This document shows, piece by piece, positions 7,282 to 14,981 of a stretch of DNA of 64,000 nt. The notes below the pieces were generated by a model that saw only the letters and a program-made list of their open reading frames with translations, was not told where the DNA came from and ran no database searches. Location of the stretch: contig CAJUSF010000013.1 of the NCBI GenBank assembly GCA_910588945.1, forward strand, positions 124,001 to 188,000. The letters run 5' to 3'. The translations under genes were made by a program, and so were the position numbers. The first letter of the stretch is position 1; every line of letters starts with the position of its first letter. Source of the DNA: an uncultured Eggerthellaceae bacterium. GTDB taxonomy: Bacteria; Actinomycetota; Coriobacteriia; Coriobacteriales; Eggerthellaceae.

Positions 7282-8278
7282 TGAGATATCCTCCTGAACC
7301 TTGATATCGCAATATGTCAATAAAACTCTCGATGCGCGTCTGAACTCCAGCGCTGCCGCTTTGCGCATCGATCATCAGATTCAAGATCGGGATCCCGCGG
7401 ATGCTTCGCATCACAGCGTAATCAAACATCGAATCAGGTCCACACGGGAAAGCCGAGATCAAAACGATGCCGTCTATTCGATCCTTATTCATGAGAATTG
7501 AGCCCGCAAGCTCACGATTTATTATCCACGGAAGGGTTTCCGAGAAATCGAAGCTTGCCTGATACGCCTTTGCGTGATCGCTCTCATCAGCGTAGATAAC
7601 CACCGCGTCCATATCCTCGATGGCCGACACAATATCGCCCGCTATAAACGGATCATGCGATATATAAGGATGCGCTACAACAAGGATCGCAAGCGGCGCG
7701 CTGATCTTTCCGCTTGCATCTTTTGCTGCCACGCGCTTGTACTCCTCAAGCAGTTTGAAGGTCTTCGCCTGCGAGGCAACCTTGGCCTTATCATGTGCCT
7801 CTTGCGAGCGCATCGCCGCCTTCCAAGCGCGTTTGGCCTGCTTTGATGACGCACCCAGCTCGGATGCCATCTTGAGATAAGCCTCGCGCATGGCCTTGCC
7901 ATCGATGGGGCTATCCACCACAAGGCTCACCACATCAAGGTCGCGCGAGAATGTGCTCATCACAAGATCGGGAAGCGATTGGTATTTCGTGCAGAAGCCC
8001 GCACGCACATCGACGCTCGCATAGCTCGGGACAAAGATCGCATCGCATTTGCCGATAAGGCTTGCGACGTGACCCATGAAGACCTTCGACGCAAGGCAGC
8101 ACTCATCCACAGAAGCGCGCTCGCCCTCATCGAAGATGCCCTTGTCGGTATCATCGCTTACAATGACATCTAGCCCGAGTCTGTCGAAAAACGTCGTCCA
8201 TAGGATGCCGTAGCGATGGTAGAGCAACGCTTTCGGGATCCCTATCGACGAGATCCTGTTTAAAGTTTGTTTCAGCAT
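7271..8278 (-). CDS. DUF2229-type acyl-CoA dehydratase activase-related protein
   Basis: 335 residues. The N-terminus (GIPKALLYHRYGILWTTFF) and the VDECCLASKVFMGHV segment match the DUF2229 region usually embedded in very large fused 2-hydroxyacyl-CoA dehydratase/activase proteins of anaerobes. Other cysteines occur in GKCDAIFVP, GFCTKYQ and SAFPCGPDS. I placed the start at the ATG at 8278 because the longer frame to 8449 would cross the divergent gene's start at 8358; no strong ribosome site is seen. First gene of the activase unit. Here the usual fusion is split into three coupled genes. Confidence 0.8.
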   Translation of the reverse strand: MLKQTLNRISSIGIPKALLYHRYGILWTTFFDRLGLDVIVSDDTDKGIFDEGERASVDECCLASKVFMGHVASLIGKCDAIFVPSYASVDVRAGFCTKYQSLPDLVMSTFSRDLDVVSLVVDSPIDGKAMREAYLKMASELGASSKQAKRAWKAAMRSQEAHDKAKVASQAKTFKLLEEYKRVAAKDASGKISAPLAILVVAHPYISHDPFIAGDIVSAIEDMDAVVIYADESDHAKAYQASFDFSETLPWIINRELAGSILMNKDRIDGIVLISAFPCGPDSMFDYAVMRSIRGIPILNLMIDAQSGSAGVQTRIESFIDILRYQGSGGYLNAR

Positions 8279-8357
8279 ATCGAACTTTCGATCCGGATTC
8301 GGTTTCTGATCTAGTTTACTAAAACGTTTCGAAAAACGTTCGCGAAAGGACCTTCGA
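8279..8357. promoter_or_regulatory. Divergent promoter region of the activase unit and the DUF2064 gene
   Basis: 79 bases between divergent starts must hold promoters for both directions. A short palindrome ATCGAACTTTCGAT (8279-8292) adjoins the minus-strand start, and AAAGGACC serves as plus-strand ribosome site. No clear -35/-10 pair was assigned. Confidence 0.4.
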
Positions 8358-9191
8358 ATGCCCAAACGCAAGAATTCGCTGCTGCTCTTCTCGAAGCTGC
8401 CCGAGGCTGGTCTTGTAAAAACGCGGCTGACCACGCTGAAAGACGGCATGTTCGATCCCGAGGTTGCAAGCGTGCTCTACCATTGCATGTTCTTTGACGT
8501 GGTCGAGATATGCATGGCGGCGCTTGCGAAGCTGGAGGCGAAAAGCGATGAGGATACTTATGAGCTTGTAATCTCGGTGGCGCCGAAGAGCAATCTCGAG
8601 AAGATGGAGCGGCTTTTCAGCGATGCTGGGACTTGGCCGCGCGATATCACCTTCATCGCCGATGAAGGCGCGAGCTTCGACGAACACTACAACGACGCGT
8701 TCGCCCAGACATGGCGCTCCGGTGCAGATTGCATACTTTCGATGGGATGCGACATGCCCGCGCTCACCGAAGATGATGTCATTCGCGGATTCGATGCGCT
8801 TCATGAGCTTTGCGAGATCGACGGCGGTGGCATCGTGCTCGCACCCGACCAAGAGATGGGTGTGAGCATCATAGGTTGGACCAAGGCCACCGTCTTCGAC
8901 CACACAGGCGTCTTCTACAACCAAGACGGGCTCACCGTTCTCCCCGCATACATACAAAAAGCGCGCGCCTTGTCTCTTCCGGCGATCTGGCTTCCGCCTG
9001 TTGCCGATGTCGATACCATGGCAGACCTTATGCATAATGTCACACTCGTAGAGGCTCTCAACTATTGCGAGCCTCTACGCGCGAGAACTGCTCCTTACAG
9101 GACCCAACGCGCGCTCGAGCAGATGGGGATCACCGATATCCGCGTTGCACCGAACGACCTTATGGACCCACGCGGCAATATAGATAAATAG
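8358..9191 (+). CDS. DUF2064/TIGR04282-type glycosyltransferase-like protein
   Basis: 277 residues. The start LLLFSKLPEAGLVKTRL matches the nucleotide-sugar-like site of DUF2064 proteins (GT-A fold, cofC/glycosyltransferase-like), and CILSMGCDMPALTEDDV is the acidic metal-binding stretch, with PDQEMGVSIIG following. Family members transfer sugars or nucleotidyl groups; the acceptor is unknown here. It is transcribed divergently from the activase unit and is followed after 86 bases by a KASIII gene, so a link to secondary or lipid metabolism is possible but not shown. Confidence 0.8.
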   Translation: MPKRKNSLLLFSKLPEAGLVKTRLTTLKDGMFDPEVASVLYHCMFFDVVEICMAALAKLEAKSDEDTYELVISVAPKSNLEKMERLFSDAGTWPRDITFIADEGASFDEHYNDAFAQTWRSGADCILSMGCDMPALTEDDVIRGFDALHELCEIDGGGIVLAPDQEMGVSIIGWTKATVFDHTGVFYNQDGLTVLPAYIQKARALSLPAIWLPPVADVDTMADLMHNVTLVEALNYCEPLRARTAPYRTQRALEQMGITDIRVAPNDLMDPRGNIDK

Positions 9192-9277
9192 GTGCACCTC
9201 ATTCAGGTGATAGAATAGATACCGTCGAGAACCATCCGCGCATCTTCACGCGGTAGATCATGTCATAAGGAGCATAA

Positions 9278-10414
9278 GTGGGCGCAGTCATCATCGGATG
9301 TGGAAAATCAACCCCGAATCTGGAAATCGAGAACGACGACCTCAAGGCGTTGGTCGATACGAACGATGAATGGATCCGCACGCGAACAGGCATCGGATCT
9401 AGGCATATCTCGGTCGATGAGACCACAGAGGCGCTCGCATATGCCGCTAGTGCAGCCGCACTTGGAATGAGCGCGTCGAAACACTCTGATATCGCCTCGA
9501 TCTCTTATTGCGCAGAGCCCATCGATCCTGAAAGCATCGATCTGGTGATCTTTCCCACCATCACACCGGATTCCATCGTCCCTTCGGCCGCGGCGGCGCT
9601 GAAGAAGGATATGAGGCTTCAAAACGCCATCGCTTTCGATATAAATGCCGCATGCACGGGATTTATCTACGGAATCAGCGTGGCGGAATCGATGATGGCA
9701 GCGAGCAATCTTGCTGCAGCTCAAAACGGATGTAAGCGTTCGAAGATCAAGCGCGCGCTTATCGTGTGCTCTGAGAGGCTCTCGCGCCTTACTGATTGGA
9801 ACGAGCGCGGAACCTGTGTTCTGTTCGGTGATGGCGCTGGAGCTGCGGTGCTCGAATGGCGCGATGACGAGCCGGGCATCATCGCCACATACATGCGAAA
9901 CGATGATGACGACACAAACGCACTCACATGTCCGAACAACTTTACCGCACCGCAACCCTTCACTAAAGACGGAATCGATGCGAGCGCATCGGATGTCGAT
10001 GAGGCTGCAGATGAAGTGGATGCATTCTTCGACCTTGTTGATGCCATTGGCTCATCAAGCGACAGACAGGTGATCCGCATGGACGGACAAGCTGTATTCA
10101 AGTTCGCTGGCAAAGCAATGGCATCTTGCGTCGAGCACGTCGTTGAGCAAGCCGGACTCGCGCTTGATGACATCAAGCTAATCGTGCCGCATCAGGCCAA
10201 CGAGCGTATCATCCGCTTCGCGGCAAAAAGACTCTCTATGGATATCGAGGCATTCCAACTATCGATCGAAGACACTGGAAACACCAGTTCATCAGGTGTC
10301 CCCATGGCGCTCACCGACGCTCTTGCCCAAGGAAAGCTCGAGCGTGGCGACAAGGTGGTACTTGTCGCATTCGGCGGCGGCCTGACATCAGGCGCCGTGC
10401 TTCTCGAGATCTGA
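9278..10414 (+). CDS. Beta-ketoacyl-ACP synthase III family protein
   Basis: Condensing enzyme joining an acyl-CoA primer to malonyl-ACP, the FabH-type start of fatty-acid or related chains. The Cys-His-Asn triad is intact: Cys126 in AACTGFIYG, His in VPHQANERI, Asn in GNTSSSG. At 378 residues it is longer than the usual roughly 325; an acidic insert of about 50 residues sits between FNRNDD-type strand NDDDDTNALTCPN and RMDGQAVFKF. GTG at 9278 is the start, with AAGGAG seven bases before. No other fab gene is adjacent, so housekeeping FabH versus a specialised KASIII cannot be decided. Confidence 0.88.
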   Translation: MGAVIIGCGKSTPNLEIENDDLKALVDTNDEWIRTRTGIGSRHISVDETTEALAYAASAAALGMSASKHSDIASISYCAEPIDPESIDLVIFPTITPDSIVPSAAAALKKDMRLQNAIAFDINAACTGFIYGISVAESMMAASNLAAAQNGCKRSKIKRALIVCSERLSRLTDWNERGTCVLFGDGAGAAVLEWRDDEPGIIATYMRNDDDDTNALTCPNNFTAPQPFTKDGIDASASDVDEAADEVDAFFDLVDAIGSSSDRQVIRMDGQAVFKFAGKAMASCVEHVVEQAGLALDDIKLIVPHQANERIIRFAAKRLSMDIEAFQLSIEDTGNTSSSGVPMALTDALAQGKLERGDKVVLVAFGGGLTSGAVLLEI

Positions 10415-10455
10415 TAAGAAAACCACCCGATCAAAGACACAAAAGGAAATACTAT

Positions 10456-12087
10456 ATGACGACTTTCTCCGAATTGGGGCTTTCAAAAGATGCGCTTATC
10501 GCAGTGGAAAAGCTCGACTACACAGAGGCGACGCCTGTTCAGCAAAAAGCGATCCCTGAGATCCTTGCCGGAGCTGATGTGATCGCAGCAGCCAATACCG
10601 GCACCGGAAAAACCGCGGCATTCCTGCTTCCCACAATATCGAAGCTTGAAAAGGTGAAGCGCGGACGACGTGCGCCCAGAATACTGGTCATCACGCCGAC
10701 GCGCGAACTTGCGCAACAGATCGCGTTTTCAAGCTACAAGATCTGCCGCGCATGCAAGCAATACACCACCGTCATCTATGGCGGCGCTCCCTATAACAAG
10801 CAGATCTGCGAGCTTCGCGAAGGTACCGATGTTTTAATCGCCACTCCCGGACGTCTAGTCGATCTGATGGATCGCCGTGCGGTCAATCTCTCCAAGATCG
10901 AGGTACTCATTCTTGATGAAGCCGATCGCATGCTTGATATGGGCTTTCTTCCCGATATCACCAAGATCATCGATGCGATACCCGAAAAGCGCCAAACGCT
11001 TCTCTTTTCGGCGACCATCGATGAGTCGATAACAAATAATTTAGGTTCGCTTCTTGTAGATCCGAAGATCATACAGATCGCACAAAAAGGCGAGACTGCT
11101 AAAGATGTCGAACAATACATCATCCCTGTAGCAAATAAGGAAAAGCCTGAACTGCTGAAATCTTTGCTTGATGAAAAGGGTCATGACAAAGTTGTTGTTT
11201 TCGCCCGTACAAAAGCACGCGCTGAAGACGTATGCAAAATGCTTAAGGATGCCGACTTCAACGCTATAAGCATACATTCGGATAAATCGCAAAGAGAGCG
11301 CAAGGATGCTCTGAACGCTTTTCGCAAAGGGCACTGCGGCATCATCGTTGCCACCGATGTACTCGCGCGCGGCATTGATGTTCCCCTCGTTGATTATGTG
11401 GTGAACTACGATCTGCCAGACATGCCAGAAGACTATATCCATCGCATCGGACGCACTGGACGCGCAGGAGAGCGAGGATTCGCCGTTTCATTTGCCAGTC
11501 CGAACTCGACAAAGGTGCTCGCTAGTATCGAAGCGCTTCTCAATAAGACAATCCCCACCATGACACTTGAGACCTACGATATAGACGAACGACTCCTAAA
11601 GCGTTCGAAAAGCAATAAAGCGCAGGCACGCTCGAACGAACGCGCGCGCAAACACCGCAACTCGAAATACGACTACACCGGTTGGGGCGATCTTAGGCGC
11701 GGGGCGAAAAAGCTCAAGGATATGAACGCACAGGAGAGAGAGGCTGCTGAAAAGCAGAAGACTAAACGAGCAAAAAAGGCCTCTCAGGCAAAGCGCAAAG
11801 GCCACACGGATGACGAAGAGCTCCTAACAAAAGGTGACACCAGACGTGGATCAAACCGTCCTGGTATGAAAAGCAGCGCTCTTCGCAACCCGAAGAAGGG
11901 AAGCGGAAAGTCAGGTCGCAACGCTTCAATGAGAGGGTCTCACAAAAAGAACAGCAACGCGGGCAACAAACAGGATGGGCGAGGTGAGCGCGGCTCCGGT
12001 AAGCGCTCGGGCAACTATAAGGGCGCCCAACAAGGTGGCGCGGGCGATAGACACAAAGGTCGCCGCGGTGCAGCCCGTATGAAGTAG
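10456..12087 (+). CDS. DEAD-box ATP-dependent RNA helicase
   Basis: RNA-unwinding helicase for ribosome assembly or mRNA turnover (RhlE/CsdA type). 543 residues with a Q motif (FSELGLS and EATPVQQKAIP), motif I AANTGTGKT, Ia PTRELAQQ, DEAD in LILDEADRMLDMGF, SAT in LLFSATID, and C-terminal motifs IVATDVLARGIDVP and HRIGRTGRAG. From about residue 385 the tail is very basic and low-complexity (Lys/Arg/Gly/Ser), typical of RNA-binding extensions. Start ATG at 10456 follows AAAGGAAATACTAT. It ends its own transcription unit at a strong terminator at 12151-12176. Confidence 0.95.
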   Translation: MTTFSELGLSKDALIAVEKLDYTEATPVQQKAIPEILAGADVIAAANTGTGKTAAFLLPTISKLEKVKRGRRAPRILVITPTRELAQQIAFSSYKICRACKQYTTVIYGGAPYNKQICELREGTDVLIATPGRLVDLMDRRAVNLSKIEVLILDEADRMLDMGFLPDITKIIDAIPEKRQTLLFSATIDESITNNLGSLLVDPKIIQIAQKGETAKDVEQYIIPVANKEKPELLKSLLDEKGHDKVVVFARTKARAEDVCKMLKDADFNAISIHSDKSQRERKDALNAFRKGHCGIIVATDVLARGIDVPLVDYVVNYDLPDMPEDYIHRIGRTGRAGERGFAVSFASPNSTKVLASIEALLNKTIPTMTLETYDIDERLLKRSKSNKAQARSNERARKHRNSKYDYTGWGDLRRGAKKLKDMNAQEREAAEKQKTKRAKKASQAKRKGHTDDEELLTKGDTRRGSNRPGMKSSALRNPKKGSGKSGRNASMRGSHKKNSNAGNKQDGRGERGSGKRSGNYKGAQQGGAGDRHKGRRGAARMK

Positions 12088-12150
12088 CCAGCGCGATGGT
12101 ATTAGGCGGTGCTTTCGTTAATAGGCTGTCATACATCTCACGATCTTAAA

Positions 12151-12176
12151 AGGCGCTTACTAGGAGCGCCTTTTTT
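12151..12176 (+). terminator. Intrinsic terminator of the DEAD-box helicase gene
   Basis: AGGCGCT (12151-12157) pairs perfectly with AGCGCCT (12165-12171), followed by six T through 12176. Confidence 0.92.
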
Positions 12177-12359
12177 CATGCTTTGAGAGACCTACAGGGC
12201 TTTCGAAGATGCGAAGTTCTGCGGGTTAAAGGCTTGCTCTTAACGACAGCTCGACGTCATCCATATAACGTACTAGAGCTCATCGACTGATGACTTCCAA
12301 CTGACAACTGCCAGCTGAAGAGCGCCGGCTGTCGGTGCCCAACATCAATGTTCAGATAG

Positions 12360-12388
12360 AAAAATGTCCGGGAGCGTTGCCCCCGGAC
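12360..12388 (-). terminator. Intrinsic terminator of gdhA
   Basis: On the minus strand GTCCGGG (12388-12382) and CCCGGAC (12372-12366) form the stem, with an inner GC/GC pair, followed by ATTTTT (12365-12360). Confidence 0.9.
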
Positions 12389-12419
12389 GCAGATGTAGTG
12401 CTTTGTTTTAGCGCAAACC

Positions 12420-13751
12420 CTAAACGACACCTTCGGCCATCATGGCATCGGCAACCTTCTCGAAGCCGGCGATGTTGGCGCCCATAACATAGTCACCCTC
12501 ATGTCCATAGCGCTTCGCAGCATCGTCGATCGCGTGGAAGATGTTGATCATGATACCCTTGAGCTTCTCGTCGACCTCCTCGAATGACCAAGACAAACGC
12601 TCGGAATTCTGCGACATCTCAAGTCCTGAAGTGGCAACACCGCCTGCATTTGCAGCCTTGCCCGGAATGAAGCAGACACCGTGATCCTGAAGATATTCAG
12701 TAGCCTCGATGGTTGTCGGCATATTAGCACCCTCGGCGAGCAGCTTGCAGCCGCCCTTTACGAGATCCTCAGCATCATCGATGAACACCTCGTTTTGCGT
12801 GGCGCACGGGAGCGCAATATCGCACTGGATGCTCCAAACACCCCTACCCTCATGATATTCAACGCCCTCGCGACGCGCCGCATATTCCGAGATGCGTCCG
12901 CGCTCGACCTCTTTGATCTGCTTGACAAGATCGACATCGATACCGTTGGGATCATGGATCCAACCGGTGGAATCGGAGAGCGTAACGACCGTTGCACCGA
13001 GCTGCTGTGCCTTCTGCGTCGCATAGATCGCAACATTGCCCGAACCGGAGATGCAGACCGTCTTGCCCTCGAAGCTGTCGCCCTTCGACTTCAGGTACTC
13101 CTGTGCGATATAGACAAGTCCATAACCTGTGGCCTCGGTGCGTGCGAGCGAGCCGCCGAAAGAGAGACCCTTTCCTGTGAGAACACCCTCAAAGACATCC
13201 TTGATGCGCTTGTACTGACCAAACATGAAACCGATCTCACGACCGCCGACGCCGATATCACCCGCAGGAACATCGGTGTCCGCACCGATATAGCGCTGAA
13301 GCTCGGTCATGAATGACTGGCAAAACCTCATGACCTCCATATCGGATTTGCCTTTCGGATCAAAATCGCATCCGCCCTTGCCGCCACCCATAGGAAGCGT
13401 CGTGAGCGAATTCTTGAAGATCTGCTCGAATCCGAGGAACTTGATGATTCCAAGATTTACTGACGGATGAAAACGAAGGCCGCCCTTGTAAGGCCCTATA
13501 GCGCTATTGAACTGAACGCGGAAAGCACGGTTTACCTGCACGTTTCCGTTGTCGTCCACCCACGGCACACGGAAGATAACAACGCGCTCCGGCTCTACGA
13601 TGCGCTCGAGAAGGCCCGCCTTCTCATATTCCGGATGAGCCTCAACTACCGGCTCGAGGGATTGCATGACCTCAGTCACAGCTTGGATGAATTCGGGCTG
13701 CTCGGGATTCTTCTGTCGAACCAGCTCGATGATTCGCTCAGTGTATTTCAC
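12420..13751 (-). CDS. gdhA: NADP-type glutamate dehydrogenase
   Basis: Interconverts 2-oxoglutarate plus ammonia and glutamate. 443 residues, the normal length of hexameric GdhA. Visible landmarks: PYKGGLRFHPSV with the substrate lysine, the catalytic-lysine stretch PMGGGKGGCDFDPKG (about residues 122-136), PAGDIGVGGREIG, and the Rossmann motif SGSGNVAIYATQKA (about 236-249). The GTG start at 13751 has AGGAGG six bases upstream. A TATAAT -10 lies at 13808-13803, and above it a striking 11-bp inverted repeat (13818-13880) suggests regulated transcription. Own terminator downstream. Confidence 0.97.
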   Translation of the reverse strand: MKYTERIIELVRQKNPEQPEFIQAVTEVMQSLEPVVEAHPEYEKAGLLERIVEPERVVIFRVPWVDDNGNVQVNRAFRVQFNSAIGPYKGGLRFHPSVNLGIIKFLGFEQIFKNSLTTLPMGGGKGGCDFDPKGKSDMEVMRFCQSFMTELQRYIGADTDVPAGDIGVGGREIGFMFGQYKRIKDVFEGVLTGKGLSFGGSLARTEATGYGLVYIAQEYLKSKGDSFEGKTVCISGSGNVAIYATQKAQQLGATVVTLSDSTGWIHDPNGIDVDLVKQIKEVERGRISEYAARREGVEYHEGRGVWSIQCDIALPCATQNEVFIDDAEDLVKGGCKLLAEGANMPTTIEATEYLQDHGVCFIPGKAANAGGVATSGLEMSQNSERLSWSFEEVDEKLKGIMINIFHAIDDAAKRYGHEGDYVMGANIAGFEKVADAMMAEGVV

Positions 13752-13802
13752 CTGAAACCTCCTAATGGCTTTGCGAGATTTATCGCAACTTACGCTTAGA
13801 AG

Positions 13803-13880
13803 ATTATATGGATGCGTCGCAATGATCCCCTTCGATTTAATGATCTTGAAACATTACGTAACCTTGAGCGGATCATTGCG
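13803..13880 (-). promoter_or_regulatory. gdhA promoter with paired 11-bp inverted-repeat operator candidates
   Basis: A perfect -10 (TATAAT, 13808-13803) lies about 50 bases upstream of the gdhA start. Just upstream, CGCAATGATCC (13818-13828) and GGATCATTGCG (13870-13880) are perfect inverted copies whose centres are 52 bp apart, about five helical turns. A third AATGATC lies at 13839-13845, and GAAAC/GTAAC half-site-like words lie at about 13848-13862. No good -35 was seen, which suits an activator-dependent or looping-controlled promoter. Confidence 0.5.
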
Positions 13881-13986
13881 CCTGACAAAGGGAAAACAGA
13901 GCGCATCGCATATATCTCAAACTCAATAAACCGATTGGGTCTAGCGCTTAGCGCTTCGCCTACCAGGATTCAAATGCGGTGTGTAA

Positions 13987-14952
13987 CTAGAGAACCTCGA
14001 TCACACGCGATGAGGGGATATCATTCGATGAGAGGATCACAAGTCCCACATCTCCGCGCTCAGGAGCCTGCACGACAAACGTATCGCCGCCAACCTTCGA
14101 TCGGTAGAACTGAGACTGCTGCTCGATCGGGGTGGTAAGGATGACGAAATCGATAGCATCATAGTCCGATATCAATGCAAGCCTCGGTGTTATGCAGACG
14201 ACGACATTGGCCCCCTGATCGGCCATATCCTGCTCAATCGCAGACATTTCCTGCTTACCTTTGTAGCTCTCGATCGAGAATACGCCGATCTTTTTCGAGC
14301 CACTGGATAGGACCATAGGATCGTTATAATGCTCAAGATCAAAAAGGTTGAGCGATATAACGCTTGCGCCCTTTCGCTCATATAGATCGCTCACATCGGA
14401 GACGAATACGCCATCGTATTCGGCGTTGATGGCGCGAGGATACATCGCAAGGATACGAAGGCCGACGCTGTGCGCTGGATCGAGTAGCGCATTCGGACTT
14501 TGAGAGGCTATATCCGAGCCCGATGAAACACCATCACCTCTCAGCACGGAATCATCTTGGATAAGTCCGTCTTTAGTCTCCAAAAGCGCTTCGGCTTGTA
14601 TGCCCTGCCCCTGAGAGATCTCCTCAACTGGACCGTTATCAGGATCAGTGATAGAGCGCTCCTCCGATGAGCTCGGAGTTTGTCCGTCCAATGCACTTGA
14701 CGCAGCCGCACCCGAACTTGAATTCAAAGCGCGCGTTTTGGAGTCGTCGTCAGCATCGATATCGGGCTCGACAACACCGTTGAAAAGGATGACTGAGTAT
14801 CCGTCCATCTCGCCTACTGTGTCGTCAACGAATGTGGCCGCTATCGTCCAAGAGCGTCCTGTTGAGAAATACCCTATCAACACGACGCTCGCCACGACGA
14901 CGAGCATCGCGAAGACTATGAGTGCGATCTTTTCTCTAAAGGTCTTATCCAT
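13987..14952 (-). CDS. Uncharacterised membrane-anchored extracellular protein
   Basis: Function not recognised. 321 residues: a short cytoplasmic N-terminus, one transmembrane segment (about residues 9-28, LIVFAMLVVVASVVLIGYF), a Ser/Asp/Glu-rich linker (about 60-150) that looks disordered, then a folded domain with alternating hydrophobic strands (GVFVSDVSDLYERKG, VISLNLFDLEHYND, ANVVVCITPRLALI, DFVILTTPIEQQ). The C-terminal strand order recalls an alpha/beta hydrolase or phosphoesterase-like fold, but no catalytic motif is convincing. It sits 29 bases upstream-side of uvrA (uvrA ends at 14982), so it may be cotranscribed with uvrA. Confidence 0.75.
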   Translation of the reverse strand: MDKTFREKIALIVFAMLVVVASVVLIGYFSTGRSWTIAATFVDDTVGEMDGYSVILFNGVVEPDIDADDDSKTRALNSSSGAAASSALDGQTPSSSEERSITDPDNGPVEEISQGQGIQAEALLETKDGLIQDDSVLRGDGVSSGSDIASQSPNALLDPAHSVGLRILAMYPRAINAEYDGVFVSDVSDLYERKGASVISLNLFDLEHYNDPMVLSSGSKKIGVFSIESYKGKQEMSAIEQDMADQGANVVVCITPRLALISDYDAIDFVILTTPIEQQSQFYRSKVGGDTFVVQAPERGDVGLVILSSNDIPSSRVIEVL

Positions 14953-14981
14953 GCACCTAATTATATATGCATGGATAAGAT

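Larger units (their letters stand above)
12088..12419. other. Convergent intergenic region with two terminators
   Basis: 332 bases between the convergent helicase and gdhA genes. Apart from the two terminators listed separately I see no open frame or repeat that supports a gene. Confidence 0.7.

Noticed and set aside
13930..13985. tRNA-like piece (GGATTCAAATG)
   Set aside because: A T-arm-like word is present, but acceptor, D-arm and anticodon arms cannot be formed.
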